A program made the translations under genes and the position numbers. Under the pieces are notes generated by a model. That model searched no databases and was not told where the DNA came from. It saw only the letters and a program-made list of their open reading frames with translations. DNA of 8,526 bases from JACPDD01 sp040900105 (lineage in GTDB: Bacteria > Patescibacteriota > Microgenomatia > Levybacterales > UBA12049), in assembly GCA_040900105.1 (NCBI GenBank), contig JBBDZP010000005.1, positions 1-8,526 of the forward strand, read 5' to 3'. Every line of letters starts with the position of its first letter. The stretch's first letter is position 1. Positions 1-6,638 of the stretch are shown here, piece after piece.

Positions 1-1
1 A

Positions 2-457
2 ATAGGAAGCGTTGATGAGCTGAATGCCTTAATAGGCGTTGTATTAAGTAGTAAGTATCAAGTAGCAAGTATAAAAAGAGAGCTTATTCAGATTCAAAAT
101 GATTTATTTCTGATTGGAAGTTTGCTCGCAGCTCCTAATACTAAATACAAAATACATGATACAAAATACTTCTCCGAAAGGGCTTTAGAGTTCGAAAAAC
201 AAATCGATAATATGACACGACAGTTACCAAGACTCATGAATTTTATCTTGCCGGGGGGAGGAGAAGCTGGCGCAACACTTCATCTTGCCCGCACAGTTTG
301 CCGCCGCGCTGAGAGAGTTCTTGTTTCGCTTTCAAGGAACCAGAGGGTCCGACCCTCGATCTTAATTTATATAAACAGGCTTTCTGATCTGCTTTTTACA
401 ATGGCCCGCTTTGCAAACCTCAAAGAAAAGAAAAAGGAGACAATTTGGAAAGGATAA
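2..457 (+). CDS. pduO: PduO-type ATP:cob(I)alamin adenosyltransferase, 5'-truncated by window edge
   Basis: The reading frame is open from the window edge and gives 151 residues ending in TAA. It begins IGSVDELNALIG, the conserved G-x-VDELNA segment near the N-terminus of PduO/MMAB adenosyltransferases, and continues with FILPGGGEAGATLH, ARTVCRRAERV and INRLSDLLFTMAR, which form the ATP- and cobalamin-binding helical bundle. The family is usually about 180-190 aa, so roughly 25-35 residues, including the N-terminal ATP-binding segment, are missing upstream. The enzyme transfers the adenosyl group of ATP to cob(I)alamin to make coenzyme B12, acting as a cytoplasmic trimer. A likely client in such a small genome is a B12-dependent ribonucleotide reductase, but that is inference. 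Two heptamer-repeat tracts lie inside the gene and add the lysine/tyrosine-rich patches SSKYQVAS and NTKYKIHDTKY. The next gene starts one base after the stop, which suggests co-transcription. Confidence 0.93.
   Translation: MGSVDELNALIGVVLSSKYQVASIKRELIQIQNDLFLIGSLLAAPNTKYKIHDTKYFSERALEFEKQIDNMTRQLPRLMNFILPGGGEAGATLHLARTVCRRAERVLVSLSRNQRVRPSILIYINRLSDLLFTMARFANLKEKKKETIWKG
46..73. repeat. Heptamer tandem repeat, four units, inside pduO
   Basis: Four 7-nt units in register with consensus AAGTA(G/T)N occupy positions 46-73. Units 1 and 3, and units 2 and 4, differ from each other by one base, so the tract also reads as two copies of a 14-nt unit with 12 of 14 bases identical. It is translated as part of the adenosyltransferase, between two family helices. 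Confidence 0.75.
135..169. repeat. Heptamer tandem repeat, five units, inside pduO
   Basis: Five consecutive 7-nt units of the form NNNATAC run from 135 to 169, and two of them are AAAATAC. The 15-mer CTAAATACAAAATAC at 141-155 recurs exactly at 4408-4422 in the spacer before tRNA-Ile, so this word is dispersed as well as tandem. The tract encodes NTKYKIHDTKY at the expected loop between family helices. Confidence 0.8.
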
Positions 458-458
458 T

Positions 459-1556
459 ATGCCTGCAATTTTAGAGAGAGAATCAGTATCGCGAGTAGGG
501 TCTGAAGCTTTCAATTTAGAGTACAAGAAAGAGGTTCCTAAAAAGTCCCTGTATGAAGATATAGTCTCTTATATTGGAGAATATCGTTTAAATTTGCAAA
601 AATTTGACTATTCCCTTAAACAATCTTCTGCTGGACTTGCGGATCCAAATACGGGTGAATCCATGCTATCAAAAGCAAAAAGCTCAATCGAAGACAAAGG
701 GAGAAGGGGACTGCCTACACACAGGGAACAGTCAGAGCTGTGGGCTCTTGGAGTTTTAAGAAATTCCCTTCCCTTCACCCAGGCAGGAGATACAATTTTG
801 TGGGCGAGTCCGCAGGGGCCGAAAGAAGAAGGATATGGAGAATATGGATTTTTGTTTGTAGGAAAGATAGGGGAGGACGAGGTTAAAATGACCGCAGTTC
901 ATATTGATAATCCTACTTTGGAACAATACTCTACCGCAATGACAATACTTACAGGCGTTCCTACTAATTATTACAATGCTGACAGATTCTTATCAGAGCC
1001 AAGAATTCTTCAAGAAGATATAGACCCAGCAATTATAGATAAGGTACTTGAATACGTATTCCAATATAAAGTAGATGAGAAAGAAAAAGAAAGACTTAAT
1101 CGTACTTTGGGGAAACTCGATCCTGTTATAGAAGACCTGATAAAGTTTGTTAAAACCGGAACTAATCAGGAAAAACTGCGGGCTTTTCATGCTTTAGAAA
1201 ATTACGCCTTGCAGCTTAAGGATGAAGAAGCTTCTGTGAAAACTTCTTCTTATTCACGTTTTCAGCCACAGTATCAGGTTCGCTTAGCTGATATTATAAA
1301 TTCCCATGGATACGAACCCCCAAAAGCTGCTGGGAGTTGCGGTTCTACAGATTCAAGCAGTAGTTTGCTTAGTTCTTCCTTGCAAAAAATCCTTAAAGAG
1401 CTAGATATTGAAACGGAAAGTGAGTGTAATTGTCCGGATGGAAACACGGATAATCATTATCATTGCCCCGACTGTAACAAGAAATACGCTGATGAGACAA
1501 ACACAGAGCGTACGAAGAAGTGTCCGCCTCCTTGTGGCTTTGAATTTGGCTGCTAA
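459..1556 (+). CDS. Unrecognised 365-aa protein with C-terminal Cys/His-rich putative zinc-binding tail
   Basis: I do not recognise a named family. The start at 459 is preferred over an in-frame ATG at 411: it lies one base after the pduO stop and has AAAGGA 4 nt upstream, while the 411 start would overlap pduO by 47 bases. Residues 1-100 are polar and probably helical. Residues 100-145 form a compact aromatic and glycine-rich stretch (ILWASPQGP, YGEYGFLFVGKIG) that may be a beta domain. Residues 185-255 are charged and helical. A Ser-rich linker (295-310) leads to a tail with C323, C325, H333, H335, C336, C339, C355, C359 and C365, which looks like one or two zinc sites (HxHCPDC, CPPPCG). 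No signal peptide or membrane segment is visible. It precedes the 123-aa gene and the VirD4-like ATPase, so a role alongside that ATPase is possible but only inferred from position. Confidence 0.85.
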   Translation: MPAILERESVSRVGSEAFNLEYKKEVPKKSLYEDIVSYIGEYRLNLQKFDYSLKQSSAGLADPNTGESMLSKAKSSIEDKGRRGLPTHREQSELWALGVLRNSLPFTQAGDTILWASPQGPKEEGYGEYGFLFVGKIGEDEVKMTAVHIDNPTLEQYSTAMTILTGVPTNYYNADRFLSEPRILQEDIDPAIIDKVLEYVFQYKVDEKEKERLNRTLGKLDPVIEDLIKFVKTGTNQEKLRAFHALENYALQLKDEEASVKTSSYSRFQPQYQVRLADIINSHGYEPPKAAGSCGSTDSSSSLLSSSLQKILKELDIETESECNCPDGNTDNHYHCPDCNKKYADETNTERTKKCPPPCGFEFGC

Positions 1557-1577
1557 TTGTTAAGAAACTGCTAGCTT

Positions 1578-1591
1578 TGTGTAATGACACA
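1578..1591. promoter_or_regulatory. Inverted repeat overlapping the -35 of the 1622 promoter
   Basis: TGTGT and ACACA form a perfect 5-bp inverted repeat around a 4-nt centre (AATG). It covers the -35 hexamer at 1584-1589. It could be a repressor-binding site, or a weak hairpin at the end of the upstream transcript. It has no U-tract directly after it, so it is not a standard terminator. Confidence 0.35.
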
Positions 1592-1612
1592 CTTTCCCTT
1601 AAATGCTATTAT
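1584..1612 (+). promoter_or_regulatory. Sigma-70-like promoter for the 123-aa gene and the VirD4-like ATPase
   Basis: ATGACA (1584-1589, 5 of 6 to TTGACA) is followed after exactly 17 nt by TATTAT (1607-1612, 5 of 6 to TATAAT). The predicted transcription start is near 1619, leaving about 3 nt before the ATG at 1622. No Shine-Dalgarno sequence would fit, so the transcript would be nearly leaderless. Confidence 0.6.
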
Positions 1613-1621
1613 GTATATGCC

Positions 1622-1993
1622 ATGGATGATAATAATTCCAACCAACAAAATCAAGCTCAGAATGTTCCAGTAGATCAGTTTCAGCCGGCTGGTTCTGTGC
1701 AGAAAGAGAATGAGCCGGTTTCTTCATTGGTAAAGCATTCCGAACCGGAACCTGTTATAACACCCGAGCTTTCGGAGCAAGGAGTAACCGCTGTAAACCA
1801 ACATGTGCCTAATTTACCTGCTGAAGTGAGAAGTGCAGGCGTAGTGCACGCAAAAGAAACAATTGCTCCAAACCTCAATCCTTCCTCTAATTTGCCATTG
1901 ACAAAGCAGCAGGCACAGATGGGCAAAAAGAGCGGAGTAGGGAATTCTCTTGCTTGGCTTTCAGCCTTGGTTCTTAAAGTTTTAAGGGCTTGA
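1622..1993 (+). CDS. Small Pro/Gln-rich, probably disordered protein of the VirD4-like operon
   Basis: This 123-aa protein matches no family I recognise. The ATG at 1622 is chosen because it follows a good promoter at the spacing expected for a nearly leaderless message; an in-frame TTG at 1577 would start inside that promoter. Residues 1-95 are low in hydrophobics and rich in Asn, Gln, Pro, Ser, Glu and Val (NNSNQQNQAQN at the start, then EPVSS and SEPEPV), typical of a disordered segment. Residues 100-112 are basic and polar (KQQAQMGKKSG). The last 14 residues, LAWLSALVLKVLRA, form a hydrophobic helix with a basic end that could insert in the membrane or dock on a partner. The stop TGA is one base before the ATPase start, so the two genes are almost certainly translated from one mRNA. 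An adaptor or accessory role for the ATPase is inferred from this alone. Confidence 0.8.
   Translation: MDDNNSNQQNQAQNVPVDQFQPAGSVQKENEPVSSLVKHSEPEPVITPELSEQGVTAVNQHVPNLPAEVRSAGVVHAKETIAPNLNPSSNLPLTKQQAQMGKKSGVGNSLAWLSALVLKVLRA
1984..1988 (+). promoter_or_regulatory. Ribosome binding site of the VirD4-like gene
   Basis: AAGGG lies 6 nt before the ATG at 1995, within the last codons of the 123-aa gene. It is one of only two convincing Shine-Dalgarno sites in the window, the other being AAAGGA at 449-454. Both belong to genes internal to an operon. Confidence 0.6.
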
Positions 1994-1994
1994 T

Positions 1995-4364
1995 ATGGAA
2001 TACACACTGGATAGTATAATGCAGCTTTTTATCGCCTTTTTAATAGGGCTACTTCTGTCCATAATTTTGGTGTCTTTGAGCGCGCTCGCCGTATATGTGC
2101 TGATCGTGTGGTATAGAAATAAAGAGAGAGAGAAGGAGTCTTTAGATTCAACGCTGCTTCAGGTCTCTCTTCCGCGTGATAATGAGATAAAAATCGACGC
2201 CGCAGAACAGTTATTTTCTTCTCTTGCTTCTTTTAGGAAAAGCGGAAGGCTCTCTTTCCTAAAGCTACAGCCGCATATTTCATTTGAGATAGTAGGAATG
2301 CCACAGGACATAAGATTTTACATCTATGTTCCGAATAAACTTAAAGACTTTCTAGAAAAACAAATTAACGGTGCATATCCGGATGCAGAGATAAAACTTG
2401 TAGAAGAAAAATCCTTTACAAAAGAAGGCTATGCTGTAGGAAATGAATACAATATTTTCTCAAAGGAAGGGAAAGTGGCTTTTGCCAGCCTAAAGCTTAA
2501 AAACTATGATTTTATGTCAATCAAGGTATATAAGGATTTGGCAACAGATCCGCTTTCTTCAATAACTTCTGTTCTTGCAAAAATGACAGAAGGGGAAGGT
2601 GCGGCAATCCAGATGATAATAACTCCGGCGGATGGAAAATGGAAAAAAGCCGGCCGTGCACATCTTTCAAAAATCAAAAAAGCCGAGGCTAATCCTGAAA
2701 CAGCCAAATACTCTGCGGATCCAAAGGAACTTGAAGGGATTGAAAACAAGATTGGCAAACCAGGGTTTGAAACTATAGTTAGAATTGTTGTAAGCTCCAG
2801 CACAAAAGAGGCTGCACAGGCACATCTGGGAAACATAGTAAACGCTTTTAACCAGTTTTCAGGCGCAAACTCCTTTACAAAAATAAAATCCCGCTTTAAA
2901 GGAATGTTTATGGCAGATTTCATTTACCGCTATCTTCCCATGCGGGGCAAATTATCAGTCTTATCAAGCGAGGAGCTGGCAACAGTTTTCCATTTTCCAA
3001 ATAAAAGCGTTTCTACTCCGCATATTTTCTGGGTCAGCTCAAAAAGAGCTCCGGCTCCTTCTCAAATTCCGGAGCGCGGACTTTATCTGGGGAAAAGTAC
3101 CTACAGAGGCCTTTCCAAGCCCGTTTACATAGACATAGATGATAGAAGGCGCCACATGTATATTATTGGGAAAACCGGAACCGGAAAATCTGAGTTTCTT
3201 AAATCCATGATTATGCAGGACATTCAAAATGGGGAGGGCCTTGCTGTTATTGATCCGCATGGAGATTTAATTGACGACATTTTGCAGCTTATTCCATCCC
3301 AGAGGGCAGAGGATGTCATCCTTTTTGACCCTTCAGACACTCAAAGGCCAATGGGTTTTAACATGCTTGAAGCAGCAACGGAGGAGCAGAAGCACTATGT
3401 TGTAACCTCAATTATTGGCCTCATGTATAAGCTTTTTGATCCTAACAAAACCGGAATTATTGGCCCTCGTTTTGAGCACGCCATTAGAAACGCAATGCTA
3501 ACTGTTATGTATGACCCCGGCGCCACTTTTATAGAAGTCGTAAGAGCGTTAACGGATGCCAATTTTGTCCAGGAACTTCTTCCAAGAGTCCAGGACCCAA
3601 TCATAAGGCGGTATTGGACAGACCAAATTGCCCAGACAAGCGACTTCCATAAGTCTGAGGTTTTGGATTATATAGTCTCTAAGTTTGGCCGCTTTGTCAC
3701 AAACAAAATGATCAGAAACATTATTGGCCAGTCTTACAGTTCATTTAATTTTAGAGAGGTTATGGATAATAAAAAAATATTGCTTGTTAATCTTTCAAAG
3801 GGAAAAATCGGAGAGGAGAATTCAAACTTCCTGGGGTTGATCTTAGTGCCAAAGATCTTGGTTGCTGCAATGAGCCGTCAGGATGTTCCTCAAGACCAAA
3901 GGCCCGACTTCTTCCTTTACGTTGATGAGTTCCAAAACTTTGCTACGCCTGATTTTGCACAAATACTTTCAGAGGCCAGGAAATACAGGCTCAATTTAAT
4001 TGTTGCTAACCAGTTTGTAGGACAAATGGAAGAAGAAGTTAAAAACGCGATATTTGGAAATGTGGGTACGGTTGCCGCATTTAGAGTAGGAGTAACAGAC
4101 GCAAATTATCTGCAGCATGAGTTCCAGCCAACGTTTACGGAAGCCGATCTAATCAATATTGACAGGTTTAATACCTACATGAAAACAATTGTTGGCGGGG
4201 AGCCGGTGCCGCCATTTTCTATGGATTTAACGCGTGATATGAGCCGCGAAAAAGCAATGGCAAATCCAAGAATCGCAGAACTTATAAAAGAACTCTCGCG
4301 ACTCAAATATGGCCGGGACGTTTTGCAAGTAGAAGCAGAGGTTGGTGAGCGCGCTCGCCTATAG
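1995..4364 (+). CDS. Membrane-anchored VirD4/TraG/TrwB-type DNA-translocation ATPase (type IV secretion coupling protein family)
   Basis: This 789-aa protein has a long hydrophobic N-terminal segment (residues about 9-40) followed by RNKEREKE, so the body should face the cytoplasm. Residues about 60-345 form a divergent domain that I do not recognise from motifs. The RecA-like motor follows: LYLGKSTYRG before the core, Walker A GKTGTGKS (392-399), then LAVIDPHGDLID typical of VirD4/TraD/HerA-FtsK motors, Walker B FFLYVDE (639-645, D644 and E645), and a later ANQF segment. The family couples DNA substrates to type IV secretion or conjugation channels as a hexameric pump. No relaxase, VirB4 or channel gene is visible here, so this may be a stand-alone motor for DNA uptake or export, or part of a system encoded elsewhere. 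It follows the 123-aa gene by one base with its own AAGGG. The C-terminus ends without an obvious extra domain. Confidence 0.92.
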   Translation: MEYTLDSIMQLFIAFLIGLLLSIILVSLSALAVYVLIVWYRNKEREKESLDSTLLQVSLPRDNEIKIDAAEQLFSSLASFRKSGRLSFLKLQPHISFEIVGMPQDIRFYIYVPNKLKDFLEKQINGAYPDAEIKLVEEKSFTKEGYAVGNEYNIFSKEGKVAFASLKLKNYDFMSIKVYKDLATDPLSSITSVLAKMTEGEGAAIQMIITPADGKWKKAGRAHLSKIKKAEANPETAKYSADPKELEGIENKIGKPGFETIVRIVVSSSTKEAAQAHLGNIVNAFNQFSGANSFTKIKSRFKGMFMADFIYRYLPMRGKLSVLSSEELATVFHFPNKSVSTPHIFWVSSKRAPAPSQIPERGLYLGKSTYRGLSKPVYIDIDDRRRHMYIIGKTGTGKSEFLKSMIMQDIQNGEGLAVIDPHGDLIDDILQLIPSQRAEDVILFDPSDTQRPMGFNMLEAATEEQKHYVVTSIIGLMYKLFDPNKTGIIGPRFEHAIRNAMLTVMYDPGATFIEVVRALTDANFVQELLPRVQDPIIRRYWTDQIAQTSDFHKSEVLDYIVSKFGRFVTNKMIRNIIGQSYSSFNFREVMDNKKILLVNLSKGKIGEENSNFLGLILVPKILVAAMSRQDVPQDQRPDFFLYVDEFQNFATPDFAQILSEARKYRLNLIVANQFVGQMEEEVKNAIFGNVGTVAAFRVGVTDANYLQHEFQPTFTEADLINIDRFNTYMKTIVGGEPVPPFSMDLTRDMSREKAMANPRIAELIKELSRLKYGRDVLQVEAEVGERARL

Positions 4365-4434
4365 CAGTATTCGGTATATGGCATACAGTATATAGTTAAT
4401 CTTGTGGCTAAATACAAAATACTATATACTACAT
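4365..4434. repeat. Degenerate heptamer repeat array filling the spacer before tRNA-Ile
   Basis: The 70 bases after the ATPase stop fall into ten 7-nt steps in one register. The first four steps follow (C/T)(A/G)G(T/C)AT(A/T), for example CAGTATA and CGGTATA. The last three read best as ATACNNN units (4412-4432). The middle ones are degenerate. The tract contains the 15-mer shared with pduO (4408-4422) and also supplies the putative promoter of tRNA-Ile. Confidence 0.65.
4402..4430 (+). promoter_or_regulatory. Putative promoter of tRNA-Ile(UAU) and the methyltransferase gene
   Basis: TATACT (4425-4430, 5 of 6 to consensus) is preceded after 17 nt by TTGTGG (4402-4407, only 3 of 6). The predicted start near 4437 would put the tRNA 5' end about 6 nt into the transcript. 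The AT-rich repeats make chance matches likely. Confidence 0.4.
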
Positions 4435-4442
4435 ATTGATTT

Positions 4443-4514
4443 GGGTGCGTAGCTCAGTGGTAGAGCGCTACTCTTATAAAGTAGATGTCCTTGGTTCGAT
4501 CCCAAGCGTACCCA
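4443..4514 (+). tRNA. tRNA-Ile(UAU)
   Basis: The 72-nt cloverleaf is complete. Acceptor GGGTGCG pairs with CGTACCC (one G-U pair), the D-arm is GCTC/GAGC with loop AGTGGTA, the anticodon stem is CTACT/AGTAG with loop CTTATAA, the variable loop is ATGTC, and the T-arm is CTTGG/CCAAG with loop TTCGATC. The discriminator is A and CCA is not encoded. Positions 34-36 are TAT, which reads AUA codons. Most bacteria instead read AUA with a CAU tRNA modified to lysidine by TilS. The methyltransferase ATG lies 3 nt after the tRNA 3' end. Confidence 0.93.
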
Positions 4515-4517
4515 CTA

Positions 4518-5702
4518 ATGAAGTTTATTCCCACGTCTTTGAAATTCTCTGTCCTTAAGTTAACACGCGACAGAGGATATGTCCTCAATAAATTCCTGCT
4601 GCATACTTTCCCAAAGGGGTATCCGGAGGTTGAAACAATAATAATTTTGAAAAACAAAATAGACACAGCAGATGTTACACTTTCAAAAAGACTTCTCAAA
4701 GCTTATAAATTGGCAAGCAATTTTGAAAAATCCCAAAACTATCAGCCAAAGGCTGAAGATATTTGGACAGACTTAGCTACAACTGCCCATAAAGAATTTA
4801 CAGAACTACTTGAGAGAGACGATCCTGAACTCCTTGCAAAGTATCTCTTAAGCGTGCATGCAAGAGGAATCTCCCAAGGCTTGATCCAGGGCGAAATAGA
4901 ATATAAAAAGCTTCGCACTTCCCAAATTTTTAGAAGATTTACAGGAGTAAATACTAAAGATAAACTTGTGTCGCTTGCCGAATATTTGAAAATTCTTCCA
5001 TATGAGAATCCGGAGCAGGGAAGGAATGGCGAAAATATATACAAAAACGAAAACAGATTAGTTTTTGAAATTGAGAAAAAATTGGGTTTTGAAATTACAA
5101 CTGCTGATTTTGAAAACGGACTTTTTAAACTGAAGCTTAGAGATGGCTCTCTTCATGTCCGTGATATCTATTCGCTATATACTGCTCTTCGCTTGGTCGA
5201 AATTGTCGGCAAGAAAGCAAAAATTGCCGAGATCGGCGGAGGCGTGGGAAAGGCCGCATACTATGCTTACCTCCTCGGAAGTCGCAGCTACTGGGTATTT
5301 GACCTTCCTCACATAAACGTTCTGCAGGGATATTTTCTTATTAAGGCATTAGACAACTGCGTTTCTTTGTATGGTGAGAAAGAAAAAGTTATAAGAGTGC
5401 TTCCTTATTTTATGTTTACAAAAGCTCCACAAAATAAATTTGACATTACATTGAATGCTGATTCATTTCCGGAGATTAATATAAATACAGTAAATAATTA
5501 TCTAAAAGATATCAAAAGAAATACAAGTAAATATTTGCTAAGCATTAATCAGGAGGGTGAAAGTAGTTTTGTAAGTTTAAAGCAGTCGGTTGTGAGCAAA
5601 GTAGTAGAGAAAGTTGGAGGGTTTAAAAAGGAATACAGATTCCCATTTTGGGTTAGAAAAGGTTACATTGAAGAGCTTTATAGTATAATCAAAGAAGATT
5701 AG
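4518..5702 (+). CDS. Putative SAM-dependent sugar O-methyltransferase
   Basis: The protein has 394 residues from the ATG at 4518, three bases after tRNA-Ile. An in-frame upstream start at 4485 lies inside the tRNA and is rejected. Residues 1-225 are helical and charged, without a motif I can name. Residues 235-250 contain EIGGGVGK, a class I SAM-binding motif I (acidic-x-GxGxG type). FDLP (261-264) is the acidic end of strand 2 that would contact the ribose, and ITLNADSFPEI (310-320) corresponds to the strand-4 region. This pattern of GxGxG, then DLP, then a conserved N-x-D fits the putative sugar O-methyltransferase group found in surface-polysaccharide clusters. The substrate cannot be read from the sequence. 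No Shine-Dalgarno site precedes it. The gene is convergent with the recombinase, with a 20-nt gap and no clear terminator hairpin between them. Confidence 0.85.
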   Translation: MKFIPTSLKFSVLKLTRDRGYVLNKFLLHTFPKGYPEVETIIILKNKIDTADVTLSKRLLKAYKLASNFEKSQNYQPKAEDIWTDLATTAHKEFTELLERDDPELLAKYLLSVHARGISQGLIQGEIEYKKLRTSQIFRRFTGVNTKDKLVSLAEYLKILPYENPEQGRNGENIYKNENRLVFEIEKKLGFEITTADFENGLFKLKLRDGSLHVRDIYSLYTALRLVEIVGKKAKIAEIGGGVGKAAYYAYLLGSRSYWVFDLPHINVLQGYFLIKALDNCVSLYGEKEKVIRVLPYFMFTKAPQNKFDITLNADSFPEININTVNNYLKDIKRNTSKYLLSINQEGESSFVSLKQSVVSKVVEKVGGFKKEYRFPFWVRKGYIEELYSIIKED

Positions 5703-5722
5703 TTTGAGGAAATGCCAGAGTT

Positions 5723-6583
5723 TTAAAGCTCGCTAAGCGTGGCTGTTTCTTTAGCTCTTTCAGGTACAAAATCAAGATAACGCTCCGTAGTTGATAAGCG
5801 CTTGTGTCCCAAAAGCTTTGAGAGCAAAACCAAAGATACTCCATTTTTTAAGTGATGAGCAACAAAGGTATGTCTTAAATCGTTTACCTTGGCGTTTTTA
5901 ATCTCCGCAATTCTAAAATAGCGCTCAACCGCAGTTCTAATATTTCTTACCAGAAAAGATTTTCCGGACTTTGTTACAAAAAGCGGACCGCCGGAAATCT
6001 TTGGTCTAATTTCAAGATATCTTCTTAAGGCTTCTTTAGCTCGGGAGTTGAGAGGGACAGTTCTTTCTTCGTGCTTTTCAACTGCCGGAATATGAAGGGA
6101 ATCCTTTTTGATGTCTTCCATTTTCAGGCTTGCAAGCTCTCCAATTCTAATTCCTGTTTGAAGCAAAAGTTCAATAATAGCGTACATGCGGGCATCATTT
6201 TGCGCGGCATCACGCAAGGCTCTATACTCTGTTGGAGTTAAAATTCTAGGTGGGGCCAAATGGTATTGTGGGTGCGCAACCAAAAGGGAAGGGTCATCCG
6301 TAATATATTCGTTGATTTTTAAAAATCTATAGAATGTGCGGGTGGAATTAAGCTTTCTTGAAACCGATTTAGGAGTATAGCCCCCTCCGCTCATCTTAGC
6401 TAAAAAAGCTTCAATGTCTTCTTTGCTAACCTCATGAACATGGTGTTTTTGCAGCTCTTCCAGGAAATTTACGAGCTGCTCCACATCATTGCCGTATGCT
6501 ACAATAGTAGCACTTGAACTTTGGTTGTCTTTTAGATATTTTCTGAACTCAACGCTCGCATCACGAAGCTTGACAGTTTTCAT
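5723..6583 (-). CDS. Xer-type tyrosine recombinase (XerC/XerD-like) with Asn in place of the first box II His
   Basis: The 286-aa length is typical of XerC/XerD. Residues 1-100 are the SAM-like core-binding domain (YGNDVEQLVNFLEEL, then VSRKLNSTRTFYRFL). Residues 112-286 are the catalytic domain: R146 in TGIRIGEL, likely beta-hairpin K170, box II VNDLRHTF with R237, LLGH with H260, and nucleophile Y269 in RYLDF. The position that is His in H-x-L-R of most relatives is N234 here. Such enzymes resolve chromosome dimers at dif, and others integrate mobile DNA. The standard length, the absence of an N-terminal arm-binding domain and the location beside an ftsB-like gene and murD favour the housekeeping role, but the changed residue leaves integrase or transposon relatives possible. 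The ATG at 6583 has no Shine-Dalgarno site; the predicted leader is about 16 nt. Confidence 0.93.
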   Translation of the reverse strand: MKTVKLRDASVEFRKYLKDNQSSSATIVAYGNDVEQLVNFLEELQKHHVHEVSKEDIEAFLAKMSGGGYTPKSVSRKLNSTRTFYRFLKINEYITDDPSLLVAHPQYHLAPPRILTPTEYRALRDAAQNDARMYAIIELLLQTGIRIGELASLKMEDIKKDSLHIPAVEKHEERTVPLNSRAKEALRRYLEIRPKISGGPLFVTKSGKSFLVRNIRTAVERYFRIAEIKNAKVNDLRHTFVAHHLKNGVSLVLLSKLLGHKRLSTTERYLDFVPERAKETATLSEL

Positions 6584-6604
6584 ATTTCGATATACTCAAT
6601 ATTC

Positions 6605-6620
6605 GATTCTACTCAGAATC
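6605..6620. promoter_or_regulatory. Inverted repeat in the xer promoter
   Basis: GATTCT and AGAATC form a perfect 6-bp inverted repeat with a 4-nt centre (ACTC). It overlaps the predicted minus-strand -10 hexamer (6606-6611), so a protein bound here could block xer transcription. It may instead be part of the adjacent repeat element. Confidence 0.4.
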
Positions 6621-6633
6621 CTGAGCTTGTCGA
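6606..6633 (-). promoter_or_regulatory. Putative promoter of the xer gene
   Basis: Read on the minus strand, TCGACA (6633-6628, 5 of 6) is followed after 16 nt by TAGAAT (6611-6606, 5 of 6). The -35 lies inside the 21-nt repeat word at 6618-6638. The predicted start is about 6599. Confidence 0.5.
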
Positions 6634-6638
6634 AGGAT
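6618..6638. repeat. Dispersed repeat-like word (CCTTCGACAAGCTCAGG type) between divergent promoters
   Basis: On the minus strand this 21-nt stretch contains CCTTCGACAAGCTCAGG, flanked so that the ends ATCCT and AGGAT are complementary. I recall this word as a recurrent intergenic element in many unrelated bacterial genomes, but that is memory and not a search. It is present once in this window and supplies -35 bases in both directions. Confidence 0.55.

Noticed and set aside
1577..1621. TTG start giving 15 extra residues to the 123-aa protein
   Set aside because: It would begin within the predicted promoter, and the added peptide is Cys/Tyr-rich, unlike the disordered protein.
2504..2923. 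A 139-codon open frame on the minus strand
   Set aside because: It lies wholly within the VirD4-like ATPase, has no family signal and no start context.
4485..4517. Extended start of the methyltransferase inside tRNA-Ile
   Set aside because: The extra 11 residues would be encoded by the anticodon and T-arm of a well-formed tRNA; ATG 4518 is the sensible start.
5703..5722. Terminator between the convergent methyltransferase and xer genes
   Set aside because: The 20-nt gap has no stable inverted repeat and no U-tract on either strand.
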